Shown: positions 31,056-38,530 of the stretch, in pieces
Position numbering within the stretch: the stretch's first letter is position 1
How the letters are laid out: the number at the start of each line of letters is the position of its first letter
From: JACCVG01 sp034664165
GTDB taxonomy: Bacteria > Actinomycetota > Thermoleophilia > Solirubrobacterales > Thermoleophilaceae
Reading direction: 5' to 3'
Assembly (NCBI GenBank): GCA_034664165.1
Contig: JAXDIE010000059.1
Coordinates: 1 to 39,495, forward strand
Length of the DNA stretch: 39,495 nt
Position numbers and translations under genes: made by a program
The notes under the pieces: model-generated
What the model saw: only the letters and a program-made list of their open reading frames with translations
Told to the model about the DNA's origin: nothing
The model's database searches: none

Positions 31056-32554
31056 ACCATCTCCAGCGATCGAGAGACCCGGAACCCGATGGCCTCCTGG
31101 ATGTGGTCGCCGCTGACCTGGTGGCAGCCCTCGAGGTCCGCGATGGTCCGCGCCACCCTGAGCACCCGGTCGTGCCCCCGGCCGGTGAGCGAGGCAAAGC
31201 CGGGCGATGAGGCCAGGGCCCTGAAAGCGCGCGGCTCCACGCGAACCGTGCGGTAGGTGGTGCGCGGATCCATCTCCGAGTTGCAATGGGCGGCTCCGCG
31301 AAGCCGCGCCGACTGGAGCTCCCGCGCCGCCGCGACCCGGCCCCTCACGGCGTCGGTGGCCTCGCCGGGCGGCTCGTGACCGTCGGAGGGTGGCGGAGCC
31401 GGGTCGAGCCGGCAGACCAGATCGATGCGGTCCAGGACCGGCCCGGACAGGCGCCGCGAATAACGGGCCAGGTCGACGGCGGCGCATTGGCAGGTGCCCT
31501 CGCGCCTTCCGCACGGGCAGTCGTTGCACGCGCCGACGAGCATGACCCGCGCCGGGAAGTCGAGCGTGCGCTGGCCGCGCGTGACCGAGACCCGCCCGGC
31601 CTCGAGCGGCTCACGCAACGCCTCGAGCGCGTGCCGCGAGAACTCGGCCATCTCATCGAGGAACAGGACTCCTCGATGAGCCAGGGTCAGCTCACCCGGC
31701 CGGGGCACGCTGCCGCCCCCGACCAGCCCCGACGCCGAGATGGTGTGGTGGGGCGCCCGGAACGGCCTGTCGAGCGCCAGCGAGCCATCGCCCAGCCCGG
31801 CGACCGATCGGATGCGGGTGATCTCCATCGCCTCGTCGAAGCCCGGCTCGGGCAGGATCCCCGGCAACCGGCGCGCCAGCATTGTCTTGCCCGCGCCCGG
31901 GGGCCCGACGAGCAGCAGGCTGTGGCCGCCGGCAGCGGCGATCTCCAGCGCCCGGCGGGCGTCGGCCTGGCCGCGGACATCGGACAGATCCGGTCCTGGA
32001 GGCCGGGGAGCCGGCGGCCTGCGCCGAGGTGGCTCGGGATCACATTCCCCCCGCAACAGGGCGGCCATCGCCGCCAGGTTCGGCACGGGCAGGATCCGCA
32101 CGCCCTCCACCAGCGAGGCCTCCTCCCCGTTCTGGACGGGAACCACCAGCCTGGAGATGCCGGCAGCACGCGCGCCGGCCGCCATCGCCAGCGCGCCGCG
32201 GATCGGCCTGAGGGCCCCGCCCAGCGACAGCTCCCCGCACACGGCACAGTCGCGCGCGGCGTCCGCCGGGACCTGCCCGCTGGCCGCAAGCACCCCTATG
32301 GCCAGCGCCAAGTCAAAGCTCGGGCCCGACTTCCTGATGTCCGCGGGGGCAAGGTTCGCCGTGACCCGGCTGAGAGGGAAGTCGAGACCGGAGTTGAGAA
32401 CCGCCGCGCGGACCCGCTCGCGGGCTTCGCGGACGGCTGCGTCCGGGAGGCCGACGACCGTGAACGTGGGCAGGCCCCGGCGGACATCGACCTCCACCGC
32501 GACCTGGCGGCTGTCGACGCCCTCGAGGGCGAATGTGGCGACGCTCGTGTGCAT
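31052..32554 (-). CDS. comM: Mg-chelatase-like AAA+ helicase ComM (YifB)
   Basis: ATG 32554 gives 500 residues and is preceded by TACCTT at 6 bases; the frame upstream is unsupported. Domains: an N-terminal Lon-like/ChlI domain (about 1-180, SVATFALEGVDSRQVAVEVDV, NLAPADIRKSGPSFDLALAIGVLAASG), and AAA+ with Walker A GPPGAGKTML, Walker B VLFLDEMAEF and a sensor. It also has the Cys-rich loop NDCPCG...CQC seen in YifB proteins, and a C-terminal helical lid (RTIADLEGCHQVSGDHIQEAIGFR). ComM is a hexameric helicase that drives branch migration during natural transformation. It is coupled to dprA by GTGA. Confidence 0.93.
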   Translation of the reverse strand: MHTSVATFALEGVDSRQVAVEVDVRRGLPTFTVVGLPDAAVREARERVRAAVLNSGLDFPLSRVTANLAPADIRKSGPSFDLALAIGVLAASGQVPADAARDCAVCGELSLGGALRPIRGALAMAAGARAAGISRLVVPVQNGEEASLVEGVRILPVPNLAAMAALLRGECDPEPPRRRPPAPRPPGPDLSDVRGQADARRALEIAAAGGHSLLLVGPPGAGKTMLARRLPGILPEPGFDEAMEITRIRSVAGLGDGSLALDRPFRAPHHTISASGLVGGGSVPRPGELTLAHRGVLFLDEMAEFSRHALEALREPLEAGRVSVTRGQRTLDFPARVMLVGACNDCPCGRREGTCQCAAVDLARYSRRLSGPVLDRIDLVCRLDPAPPPSDGHEPPGEATDAVRGRVAAARELQSARLRGAAHCNSEMDPRTTYRTVRVEPRAFRALASSPGFASLTGRGHDRVLRVARTIADLEGCHQVSGDHIQEAIGFRVSRSLEMV

Positions 32555-32560
32555 GCGCCG

Positions 32561-32566
32561 AAGGTA
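32561..32566 (-). promoter_or_regulatory. -10-like TACCTT, leaderless start of comM
   Basis: On the minus strand TACCTT is followed by 6 bases and ATG 32554. The same hexamer and spacing serve yraN on the other strand. Confidence 0.5.
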
Positions 32567-32597
32567 CGAACCGATTCGCTGCCCGTCGGCGCACGCA

Positions 32598-32640
32598 CGT
32601 GACAACCAGCGCGCCCTTATGTCACGAGGGCGGTGACACC
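32598..32640. promoter_or_regulatory. Inverted TGACA repeats between comM and yraN
   Basis: CGTGACA (32598-32604) and TGTCACG (32620-32626) form a perfect 7-bp inverted repeat with 15 bases between. A further GGTGACACC palindrome is at 32632-32640. Within it GTGACA could be the yraN -35, 19 bases before its -10. Confidence 0.45.
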
Positions 32641-32657
32641 TTTGCGCGACCCCGGCC

Positions 32658-32663
32658 TACCTT
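32658..32663 (+). promoter_or_regulatory. -10-like TACCTT, leaderless start of yraN
   Basis: TACCTT is followed by 6 bases and ATG 32670. GTGACA at 32633-32638 (five of six matching TTGACA) could be the -35 with a long 19-base spacer. Confidence 0.5.
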
Positions 32664-32669
32664 GGCCGC

Positions 32670-33053
32670 ATGAACACCGATCTACGCCGAGAACTCGGAG
32701 CAGCGGGTGAACGCCTGGCCGAACGGCACCTGAACGAGGCCGGCTACCGGGTGATCGACCGCAACTTCAGGACCCGCCACGGCGAGCTCGACCTGATCGC
32801 CACCAGCCGCTCCACGCTGGTCTTCTGCGAGGTCAAGTCGAGACTGGGAACCCGGCCGCGGGCGCTGGCCCTCGAGATGATCGGGCCGGACAAGCGCCGC
32901 CGGGTACGCAGCATGGCGCGGGAGTGGCTCGCCTCACGCGCGCCCCTCCTCGGCTCCTGGAACGGCCAGGAGATCCGCTTCGACGCCATCGGCGTGACAG
33001 TCGGGCCCGATGGCCTCCCCGTCGGGATCGAGCACATCCCCGACGCGTTCTAG
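32670..33053 (+). CDS. yraN: YraN/UPF0102 nuclease-fold protein
   Basis: A 127-residue protein of the UPF0102 family, which has a restriction-endonuclease-like fold. Motifs: GERLAERHLNEAGYRVIDRNFRTRHGELDLIA, with the E and D of the putative metal site, and LVFCEVKSR with the E-x-K. The rest matches typical length. Its role is unknown, but the gene habitually sits between rnhB and the comM-dprA pair. Here it is on the opposite strand to both neighbours, with its own leaderless promoter, and its last 120 bases overlap the 3' end of rnhB on the other strand. Confidence 0.9.
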   Translation: MNTDLRRELGAAGERLAERHLNEAGYRVIDRNFRTRHGELDLIATSRSTLVFCEVKSRLGTRPRALALEMIGPDKRRRVRSMAREWLASRAPLLGSWNGQEIRFDAIGVTVGPDGLPVGIEHIPDAF

Positions 33054-33836
33054 CGCTGAGCCGTCGAGCGAGAGCTGCGTGTAGGCAATCGAGGCGAAGG
33101 ACAGCCGGTGGATCGGCGATACCCCGTTGGCCACTATGGCCGCCCGGTGCTCCGGCGTCGAGTAGCCCACATGGGCCTCGAACTCCCAGCCGGGGTGGGC
33201 GGCCGCCGCGGTCCGCATGTAGCGGTCGCGGGTGACCTTGGCCAGCACCGAGGCCGCGGCGATGGCGGCGCTGGTCGCATCCCCGCCCACCACCGCCCGT
33301 TGCGCGCAGCCGAGGTCCGGCACCGGGAAGCCGTCGCTCAGGCAGATGGCCCCGGGGCGGGCGACGGCGCGGAGGGATGAGTGCAGCGCCTCGATGTTGG
33401 TCTTGTGCAGCCCCCGCGAGTCGATGCCCCGGGGACAGCGCACCACCACGACGGTGCGGGCAGCTGCTCGCATGATCAGCGGGAACAGCTCCTCGCGCAT
33501 GGCCTCGGTCTGCTGCTTGGAGTCGTTGAGCCGGGCCAGCGATCGGCGATCGGCCAGGCTCAGGCGCTCGTAGTCGAAGAGGACCCCGGCCGCGACCAGG
33601 GGGCCCGCCAGGCACCCCCGCCCCGCTTCGTCGGCGCCGGCAACATAGCGATGGCCCAGCGAGCGGTCGAAAGCGAAGAGACGACGTCCACGAGCCGCTC
33701 GCCGCCGGCGCGGAGCCGGCGACCGTGACTCAGAGGATTCCGATTCGATCGGGCGGCCAGTAGGTGGCGAAGGCCCGTCCGATGATGTTCTCCTCGGGAA
33801 CGGGTCCCCAATAGCGGCTGTCGGCGCTCTGCCCAC
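32934..33836 (-). CDS. rnhB: Ribonuclease HII
   Basis: The RNase HII core is clear: VAGADEAGRGCLAGPLVAAGVLF with catalytic D69/E70, NDSKQQTEAMREELFPLI, NIEALHSSL, LSDGFPV (third Asp), SVLAKVTRDRYM, and VGYSTPEHRAAI...GVSPIHRLSFA. It removes ribonucleotides from DNA. The only usual start in frame is GTG 33836, which makes 300 residues and overlaps the lepB 3' end by 107 bases. From the core one would expect a start near 33700, but no ATG, GTG or TTG occurs there. The last 39 residues are an extension encoded antisense to yraN. Both overlaps are unusual, so the exact ends are uncertain. Confidence 0.85.
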   Translation of the reverse strand: MGRAPTAAIGDPFPRRTSSDGPSPPTGRPIESESSESRSPAPRRRRAARGRRLFAFDRSLGHRYVAGADEAGRGCLAGPLVAAGVLFDYERLSLADRRSLARLNDSKQQTEAMREELFPLIMRAAARTVVVVRCPRGIDSRGLHKTNIEALHSSLRAVARPGAICLSDGFPVPDLGCAQRAVVGGDATSAAIAAASVLAKVTRDRYMRTAAAAHPGWEFEAHVGYSTPEHRAAIVANGVSPIHRLSFASIAYTQLSLDGSALERVGDVLDPDGEAIGPDCHADGVEADLLAVPGAEEGRA

Positions 33837-34344
33837 GGTTGTCGCCCATCATAAAAAAGTGCCCGGGGGGGATCGTGATCTCGTCGTTCAGGTTGCAGAC
33901 GTCGCAGTTGGCACTCGGGTTGATGAAGGGCTCATCCTGAAGCTTGCCGTCGATGTACACCCGCCCGGCCTCGACCTTGAGGCGGTCGCCGGGAACCCCG
34001 ACCACGCGCTTGATGTAGGCCTGCTTGCCTTCGCCACCGGTGGGCTCGGGGCACGGCTGGTCGGGCGCCTTCTCGACGCCGCATTTGTTGCTGTCGGCAC
34101 CGGCCGGAGGCATGAACACGAGGACATCACCACGCTGGGGATCGCTGAGGCGCGGGCGGAACACCAGGACCCGCTGACCGACCTCGAGCGTGGGCACCAT
34201 CGACTTGCTGGGAATCCGGAACGGCTTGATCAGGACGGCCTGGATCCCGAGTGCCAGCCCGAAGGCCACGGCCACGATCAGGATCAGCTCGACGATTGAG
34301 TTCTGGCGCTTCGCCTTCGGGGCGGGCGCGGGCCCGGAGCTCAC
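33730..34344 (-). CDS. lepB: Signal peptidase I
   Basis: A 204-residue protein, GTG start overlapping the rplS stop (GTGA). One membrane helix at about 17-38 anchors it, with the catalytic part outside. Catalytic Ser48 is in PSKSMVPTL, general base Lys112 in YIKRVVGVPGD, box E is GDNRGQSADSRYWGPV. It cleaves signal peptides of exported proteins such as those at 3855 and 12798. Between boxes is a Cys-bearing insert (C88, C98) and a C147-x2-C150 pair, which might form disulfides outside the cell. It sits in its usual actinobacterial place between rplS and rnhB. Confidence 0.95.
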   Translation of the reverse strand: MSSGPAPAPKAKRQNSIVELILIVAVAFGLALGIQAVLIKPFRIPSKSMVPTLEVGQRVLVFRPRLSDPQRGDVLVFMPPAGADSNKCGVEKAPDQPCPEPTGGEGKQAYIKRVVGVPGDRLKVEAGRVYIDGKLQDEPFINPSANCDVCNLNDEITIPPGHFFMMGDNRGQSADSRYWGPVPEENIIGRAFATYWPPDRIGIL

Positions 34345-34967
34345 TCCTGCTCGGCTTCGTCGGGTGGGTCGGCCGCTGCGTCGGCTTCCGCCGTCGCATC
34401 ATCGCCACCGCCGGCCTCGGCCGTCGGCGCGTCGCCCTCACCCTCCCCGTCACCGGCTGCCTCGGCATCCGGTGTACCCCCCTCTGCTTCTACGGCGGCG
34501 GCGTCCTCACCCTCGGGGACCACCTCCGCGACCTCTCCGGTTGCTTCCTCCACGAGAACCGGGGCCTCTTCCAGCGCGCCCTGGGCGTCCGCCATCTCGG
34601 CGTACTGCTCCTGCTCGGCGCCGGTGAAGACACGCTCGCGGACGCGGGCACGGCGGCCGACGCGGTCGCGGAGGTAGTAGAGCTTGGCCCGGCGGACATC
34701 ACCGCGGCTGGCCACCTCGATCTTCTCGATCTTGGGGGAGTGCAGCGGGAACGTGCGCTCGACCCCAACTCCAAAGGACTGCTTGCGGACGGTGAAGGTC
34801 TCACGGGCGCCGTTGCCCTGGATCTTGATCACGACACCGTCGAAGACCTGCGTCCTGCGGCGGGTGCCCTCGACGACCTGGAAGTGCACGCGCAGACGGT
34901 CCCCTGCCTGGAAGGTCGGGACGCGGCGCAGCTGCTTGCGCTCGATGCTGTCGATGACTGAGCTCAT
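34341..34967 (-). CDS. rplS: Ribosomal protein bL19 with long acidic C-terminal extension
   Basis: Residues 1-115 are a normal bL19 (QLRRVPTFQAGDRLRVHFQVVEG, RTQVFDGVVIKIQGNG, TFTVRKQSFGVGVERTFPLHSPKIEKIEV, KLYYLRDRVGRRARVRE). This protein lies at the interface of the two ribosomal subunits. Residues about 116-208 are an added low-complexity tail rich in Glu, Asp, Ala and Gly, almost without basic residues, so nearly half the chain is extra. The stop overlaps the lepB start (GTGA). The tail is in frame with no stop between, so it is part of the same protein unless cleaved. Confidence 0.95.
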   Translation of the reverse strand: MSSVIDSIERKQLRRVPTFQAGDRLRVHFQVVEGTRRRTQVFDGVVIKIQGNGARETFTVRKQSFGVGVERTFPLHSPKIEKIEVASRGDVRRAKLYYLRDRVGRRARVRERVFTGAEQEQYAEMADAQGALEEAPVLVEEATGEVAEVVPEGEDAAAVEAEGGTPDAEAAGDGEGEGDAPTAEAGGGDDATAEADAAADPPDEAEQE

Positions 34968-35015
34968 GGAAAAGGTTCCGGAGGGCAGGTGCCCGGTCCG
35001 AAGCGACGGCGAATC

Positions 35016-35714
35016 CTAGCGGGCGGAGCCGTCCGGGGGATCCAGGTTCATCCGGGCCCGGCTCTGCTCGAGCCTCCACTCCCTGATCCGGCCGTGATCG
35101 CCCGACACGAGGATCTCCGGCACCGGGTGCCCGCGCCACTCCGCGGGCCGGGTGTAGTGCGGGTATTCGGGGGCGCCGCCCAGGGCCTGGCTGAAGGATT
35201 CCTCCACCGCGCTGTCCTCGTGCCCCAGGGCGCCGGGGAGCTTGCGGATAACCGCATCGCAGAGAGTCATGGCCGCCACCTCCCCACCGGACAGCACGTA
35301 GGGACCGATCGACACCACATCCGAGCTCAGGTGGTCGTGGACACGCTCGTCGAAGCCCTCGTAGCGGCCGCACAGAACCGTGAGCTCGGGCTCCGCCGCC
35401 AGCTCGGAGACCAGCTGCTCATCGAGCTGGCGACCCGACGCAGCCAGGGCCACGACCCGTGCCCGCCCGGCGCGCTCGACCGGATCGCAGCCGTAGTGGC
35501 CCTGCAACGCCGCCTCGACCACATCGACGCGGATCACCATGCCGGCGCCGCCCCCGTAGGGCGTGTCGTCGACCTGGCCGCCCGTCAGCGGCGTCGCGGC
35601 GCGCATGTCGATGGTGTTGAACTCGTGCCCCAGCCCGAGGGCGTTCGAGACCGGGCGCTGCTCGCGGAACCAGTCGAACCACCCCGGGAAGAGGGTGAAG
35701 ACGTCGATTCTCAT
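35016..35714 (-). CDS. trmD: tRNA (guanine37-N1)-methyltransferase
   Basis: A 232-residue SPOUT methyltransferase of standard length that methylates G37 of tRNAs reading CNN codons. It starts MRIDVFTLFPGWFDWF. The knot that binds S-adenosylmethionine is LTVLCGRYEGFDERVHDHL and SIGPYVLSGGE; further marks are DDTPYGGGAGMV and HYTRPAEWRGHPVPEILVSGDHGRIREWR. The stop of khpA is 14 bases upstream, which leaves no space for rimM, normally found between them. No good SD is seen, so it may depend on khpA translation. Confidence 0.95.
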   Translation of the reverse strand: MRIDVFTLFPGWFDWFREQRPVSNALGLGHEFNTIDMRAATPLTGGQVDDTPYGGGAGMVIRVDVVEAALQGHYGCDPVERAGRARVVALAASGRQLDEQLVSELAAEPELTVLCGRYEGFDERVHDHLSSDVVSIGPYVLSGGEVAAMTLCDAVIRKLPGALGHEDSAVEESFSQALGGAPEYPHYTRPAEWRGHPVPEILVSGDHGRIREWRLEQSRARMNLDPPDGSAR

Positions 35715-35728
35715 GCCGAAGGTGGTGC

Positions 35729-35968
35729 TCAGTCGCCGTCGACGACGTCGATCAGGACGCGCTTCTCGTCCTTGATCGAAGCGGCCCGGATGACCGAGCG
35801 GACGGCGTTGATCGTGCGGCCGCCCTTGCCGATGACCATCCCGACCTCGTCATCGGCCACGCCGATCTCGAAGACGACCGTGCCGTCGTCCTCCTCGAAG
35901 GACTCGACCCGGACCTCATCCGGCTGATCCACCAACGCACGGACCAGATACTCGAGGAGCTCCTTCAT
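35729..35968 (-). CDS. khpA: KH-domain RNA-binding protein KhpA
   Basis: A 79-residue single KH domain with the GxxG loop in VGMVIGKGGRTINAVRSVIRA, preceded by VVFEIGVADDE. The N-terminus MKELLEYLVRALVDQPDEV is the family signature. KhpA binds RNA (in Streptococcus with KhpB) and affects ribosome-related and cell-division transcripts. It lies between rpsP and trmD. A GAAGGGAG Shine-Dalgarno precedes the ATG. Confidence 0.93.
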   Translation of the reverse strand: MKELLEYLVRALVDQPDEVRVESFEEDDGTVVFEIGVADDEVGMVIGKGGRTINAVRSVIRAASIKDEKRVLIDVVDGD

Positions 35969-35978
35969 CGGGCTCCCT

Positions 35979-36233
35979 TCAGGAGCTGGGAGCGGCCTTG
36001 GAATTGGCGCGCAGCAGGCTCTTCACGGCGCCGGTCGGCTGGGCCCCGCGCTCGATCCAGTGCTGGATCCGAGCCTCGTCGAGAACGATCTCGGAGGGCT
36101 CCGTCTGCGGGTTGTAGCGGCCCACGGTCTCGATCACGCGGCCATCGCGCGGCGAGCGCTGGTCGGCCACGACCACGCGCCAGATGGGGTTTTTCTTGCT
36201 GCCCACACGCGTGAGCCGGACTCTTACGGACAA
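35979..36233 (-). CDS. rpsP: Ribosomal protein bS16
   Basis: An 84-residue S16 of normal length: VRVRLTRVGSKKNPIWRVVVADQRSPRDGRVIETVGRYNPQTEP and a C-terminal SLLRANSKAAPSS. It helps assemble the 30S subunit. The start codon is TTG (36233), unusual for a ribosomal protein, with an AAAGGTG Shine-Dalgarno about 9 bases before it; no ATG or GTG lies in frame nearby. khpA follows after 10 bases. Confidence 0.95.
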   Translation of the reverse strand: MSVRVRLTRVGSKKNPIWRVVVADQRSPRDGRVIETVGRYNPQTEPSEIVLDEARIQHWIERGAQPTGAVKSLLRANSKAAPSS

Positions 36234-36282
36234 GTTTCAGTGCACCTTTTCGGAGTTGAACGACGAGGGAGACTAGACGAAG

Positions 36283-37614
36283 TCAGCGTCCACCGGCCAG
36301 TTGCTGCAGCGACGGCATCTTCCCGGAGGCGATCTGGCGCATCATCTTGCGCATCTGGCCGAAGTTCTTGACCAGCTGGTTCACCGCCTGGACCGAGGTG
36401 CCCGAGCCGCTTGCGATCCGGCGGCGGCGCGAGCCGTTGATCATCTCCGGATTGGCACGCTCGGCCGGCGTCATCGAGGTGATGATGGCCTGGATGCGGT
36501 CGATCTCCCGCTCATCCACGTTCATCTGCGAGAGCTGCTTGCCGGCCAGGCCGGGCAGCATCCCGAGCATCGTGGTCAGCGGCCCCATCTTGCGGATCTG
36601 CCGGAGCTGCTCCAGGAAATCGTCGAGCGTGAACTGGTTCTTGCGGAGCTTGGCCTCCATCTCCTGGGCCTGGGTGAGATCCATCTGGCGCTCGGCCTTC
36701 TCGACCAGAGTCATCACGTCGCCCATCCCCAGGATCCGCTGGGCCATGCGGTCTGGATGGAAGCGCTCGAACGCGTCGAGCTTCTCGCCGTTCGAGCTGT
36801 AGAGCACGGGGATCCCAGTCGAGGCCTGGATGGAAAGGGCCGCACCGCCGCGCGCGTCGCCATCGAGCTTGCTGAGGATGACCCCGTCGAAGCCCACGGA
36901 CTCGGAGAACGCCTCGGCCACCCGGACGGCCTCCTGGCCGGTCATGGCATCGACCACGAGCAGCACGTCGTGTGGCTTCACCCGGTCGCGGATCCGGCCC
37001 AGCTCGTCCATCAGCTCGGTATCCACGTGCAGGCGGCCGGCCGTGTCGACGATCAGCACATCGCGCTTCTCCTCGCGCGCCCGCTCCAGAGCCCAGCCGG
37101 CGATCTCGACCGGATCGGCATCGGTGCCCTGCTCATAGACGGTGGCACCGGCCTGGCCGCCCACCTTGACCAGCTGGTCCACGGCCGCCGGGCGGTAGAT
37201 GTCGCACGCTGCCAGGGCCACGTCGAGCTTCTTCTCCTCCTTGAGGTGCAGAGCGAGCTTGGCTGCGGCCGTGGTCTTGCCCGAGCCCTGAAGGCCCGCC
37301 ATCAGGATCACCGTGACCCCGCTGGTAGCCATGGCCAGGTCGCGTGCCGCGCCACCCATGAGCGCGGTCAGCTCGTCGCTGACGATCTTGACCACCTGCT
37401 GGCCGGGGTTGAGCGAGTCCATCACGTCCTGGCCGCCCGCCCGTTCGGCCACCGCCGCGGTGAACTGCTTGACCACGGCCAGGTTCACGTCGGCCTCGAG
37501 CAGCGCCAGCCGCACCTGGCGCATCGCCTTCTTGATGTCGTCCTCGGTCAGGGCCCCGCGGCCACGGACCTCCTTCAGCGCGCCCTGGAGGCGCTCGCTG
37601 AGAGTCTCGAGCAC
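36283..37614 (-). CDS. ffh: Signal recognition particle protein Ffh
   Basis: A 443-residue SRP54. The N domain is at 1-85 (LETLSERLQGALKEVRGRG), the G domain at about 95-300 with P-loop GLQGSGKTT (107-115), DTAGRLHVD, and the base-binding SKLDGDARGG, and the M domain from about 325 (MGPLTTMLGMLPG, ending SGKMPSLQQLAGGR) that binds 4.5S RNA and signal peptides. It targets nascent membrane proteins together with FtsY, whose gene lies about 1.4 kb upstream. Start GTG 37614. No 4.5S RNA gene is visible in the window. Confidence 0.95.
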   Translation of the reverse strand: MLETLSERLQGALKEVRGRGALTEDDIKKAMRQVRLALLEADVNLAVVKQFTAAVAERAGGQDVMDSLNPGQQVVKIVSDELTALMGGAARDLAMATSGVTVILMAGLQGSGKTTAAAKLALHLKEEKKLDVALAACDIYRPAAVDQLVKVGGQAGATVYEQGTDADPVEIAGWALERAREEKRDVLIVDTAGRLHVDTELMDELGRIRDRVKPHDVLLVVDAMTGQEAVRVAEAFSESVGFDGVILSKLDGDARGGAALSIQASTGIPVLYSSNGEKLDAFERFHPDRMAQRILGMGDVMTLVEKAERQMDLTQAQEMEAKLRKNQFTLDDFLEQLRQIRKMGPLTTMLGMLPGLAGKQLSQMNVDEREIDRIQAIITSMTPAERANPEMINGSRRRRIASGSGTSVQAVNQLVKNFGQMRKMMRQIASGKMPSLQQLAGGR

Positions 37615-37624
37615 CGGCTAGGGC

Positions 37625-38524
37625 CTAGCTGCGGAGCCGGGAGGGGTCGTCCTCGTCCTCGTCACCAAAGGCACCGCTGAAGCGCGAGAGCGCCTTGGTG
37701 AACTCGCCCGGGATGACCCAGACCTTATTCGCGTCGCCCTTGGCGATCTCCGGCAGCGCCTGCAGGTACTGGTAGGCCAGGAGCTTGGGATCCGGATCAG
37801 CCGCGTGGATGGCGCCGAACACGGTTTCGATGGCCTTGGACTCACCCTCTGCGTAGAGGATCTGGGCCTCGCGCTGGCCCTCGGCCCGGAGGATGGCGGA
37901 CTGCTTCTCACCCTCGGCGGTGAGGATCTGGGACTGCTTGACGCCCTCGGCCGTGAGGATCGCCGCACGGCGGTCCCGCTCGGCGCGCATCTGCTTCTCC
38001 ATCGCCTCCTGGATCGAGGGCGGCGGGTCCACTGACTTGAGCTCGACGCGGTTCACGCGGATGCCCCACTTGCCGGTGGCCTCGTCGAGCACGGTGCGCA
38101 GCTGAGCGTTGATGTGGTCGCGCGAGGTCAGCGAGTCCTCGAGCGTCATGCCGCCGATCACGTTACGAAGCGTGGTGACCGTGAGCTGCTCGATGCCGGC
38201 GATGAAGTCCGCAATCTCGTAGGTCGCCGCCTTGGGATCGGTGACCTGGAAGTAGATGACCGTGTCGATGCTCACCACGAGGTTGTCCTCGGTGATCACC
38301 GGCTGCGGCGGGAACGACACGACCTGCTCGCGCAGATCGACCAGCGGCAGAAGGCGGTCGATGAAAGGCACGAGGATCGTCATGCCGGCGTCAAGCGTGC
38401 GGGCGTAGCGGCCCAGGCGCTCGACCAGGCCGGCGCGGGCCTGGGGAATGATCCGGATCGTCCGGGAGAGGACGAACAGCACGACGATGGCGATGACGAA
38501 CAGCGCAACGAGACCAGCGGTCAT
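37625..38524 (-). CDS. SPFH/stomatin-like membrane protein (QmcA/slipin type)
   Basis: A 299-residue protein: one N-terminal membrane helix (about 4-24), the SPFH domain (about 28-190; IPQARAGLVERLGRYARTLDAGM, VSIDTVIYFQVTDPKAATYEI, LRNVIGGMTLEDSLTSRDHINAQL, GIRVNRVELKSVDPPPSIQEAMEKQM), then a coiled coil with four 11-residue repeats of the type ILTAEGEKQSA (about 200-245), and an acidic tail. Such proteins form large rings at the membrane and often scaffold proteases or organise membrane domains. It pairs with the NfeD gene directly upstream (6-base gap), a classic combination. Confidence 0.92.
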   Translation of the reverse strand: MTAGLVALFVIAIVVLFVLSRTIRIIPQARAGLVERLGRYARTLDAGMTILVPFIDRLLPLVDLREQVVSFPPQPVITEDNLVVSIDTVIYFQVTDPKAATYEIADFIAGIEQLTVTTLRNVIGGMTLEDSLTSRDHINAQLRTVLDEATGKWGIRVNRVELKSVDPPPSIQEAMEKQMRAERDRRAAILTAEGVKQSQILTAEGEKQSAILRAEGQREAQILYAEGESKAIETVFGAIHAADPDPKLLAYQYLQALPEIAKGDANKVWVIPGEFTKALSRFSGAFGDEDEDDPSRLRS

Positions 38525-38530
38525 TCGGTT

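Noticed and set aside
31056..31529. N-terminal extension of dprA
   Set aside because: It runs out of phase inside comM; the GTGA overlap at 31052-31055 marks the true start.
36301..37680. Long plus-strand frame over ffh
   Set aside because: Antisense to an essential conserved gene; its composition is that of a complementary-strand frame.
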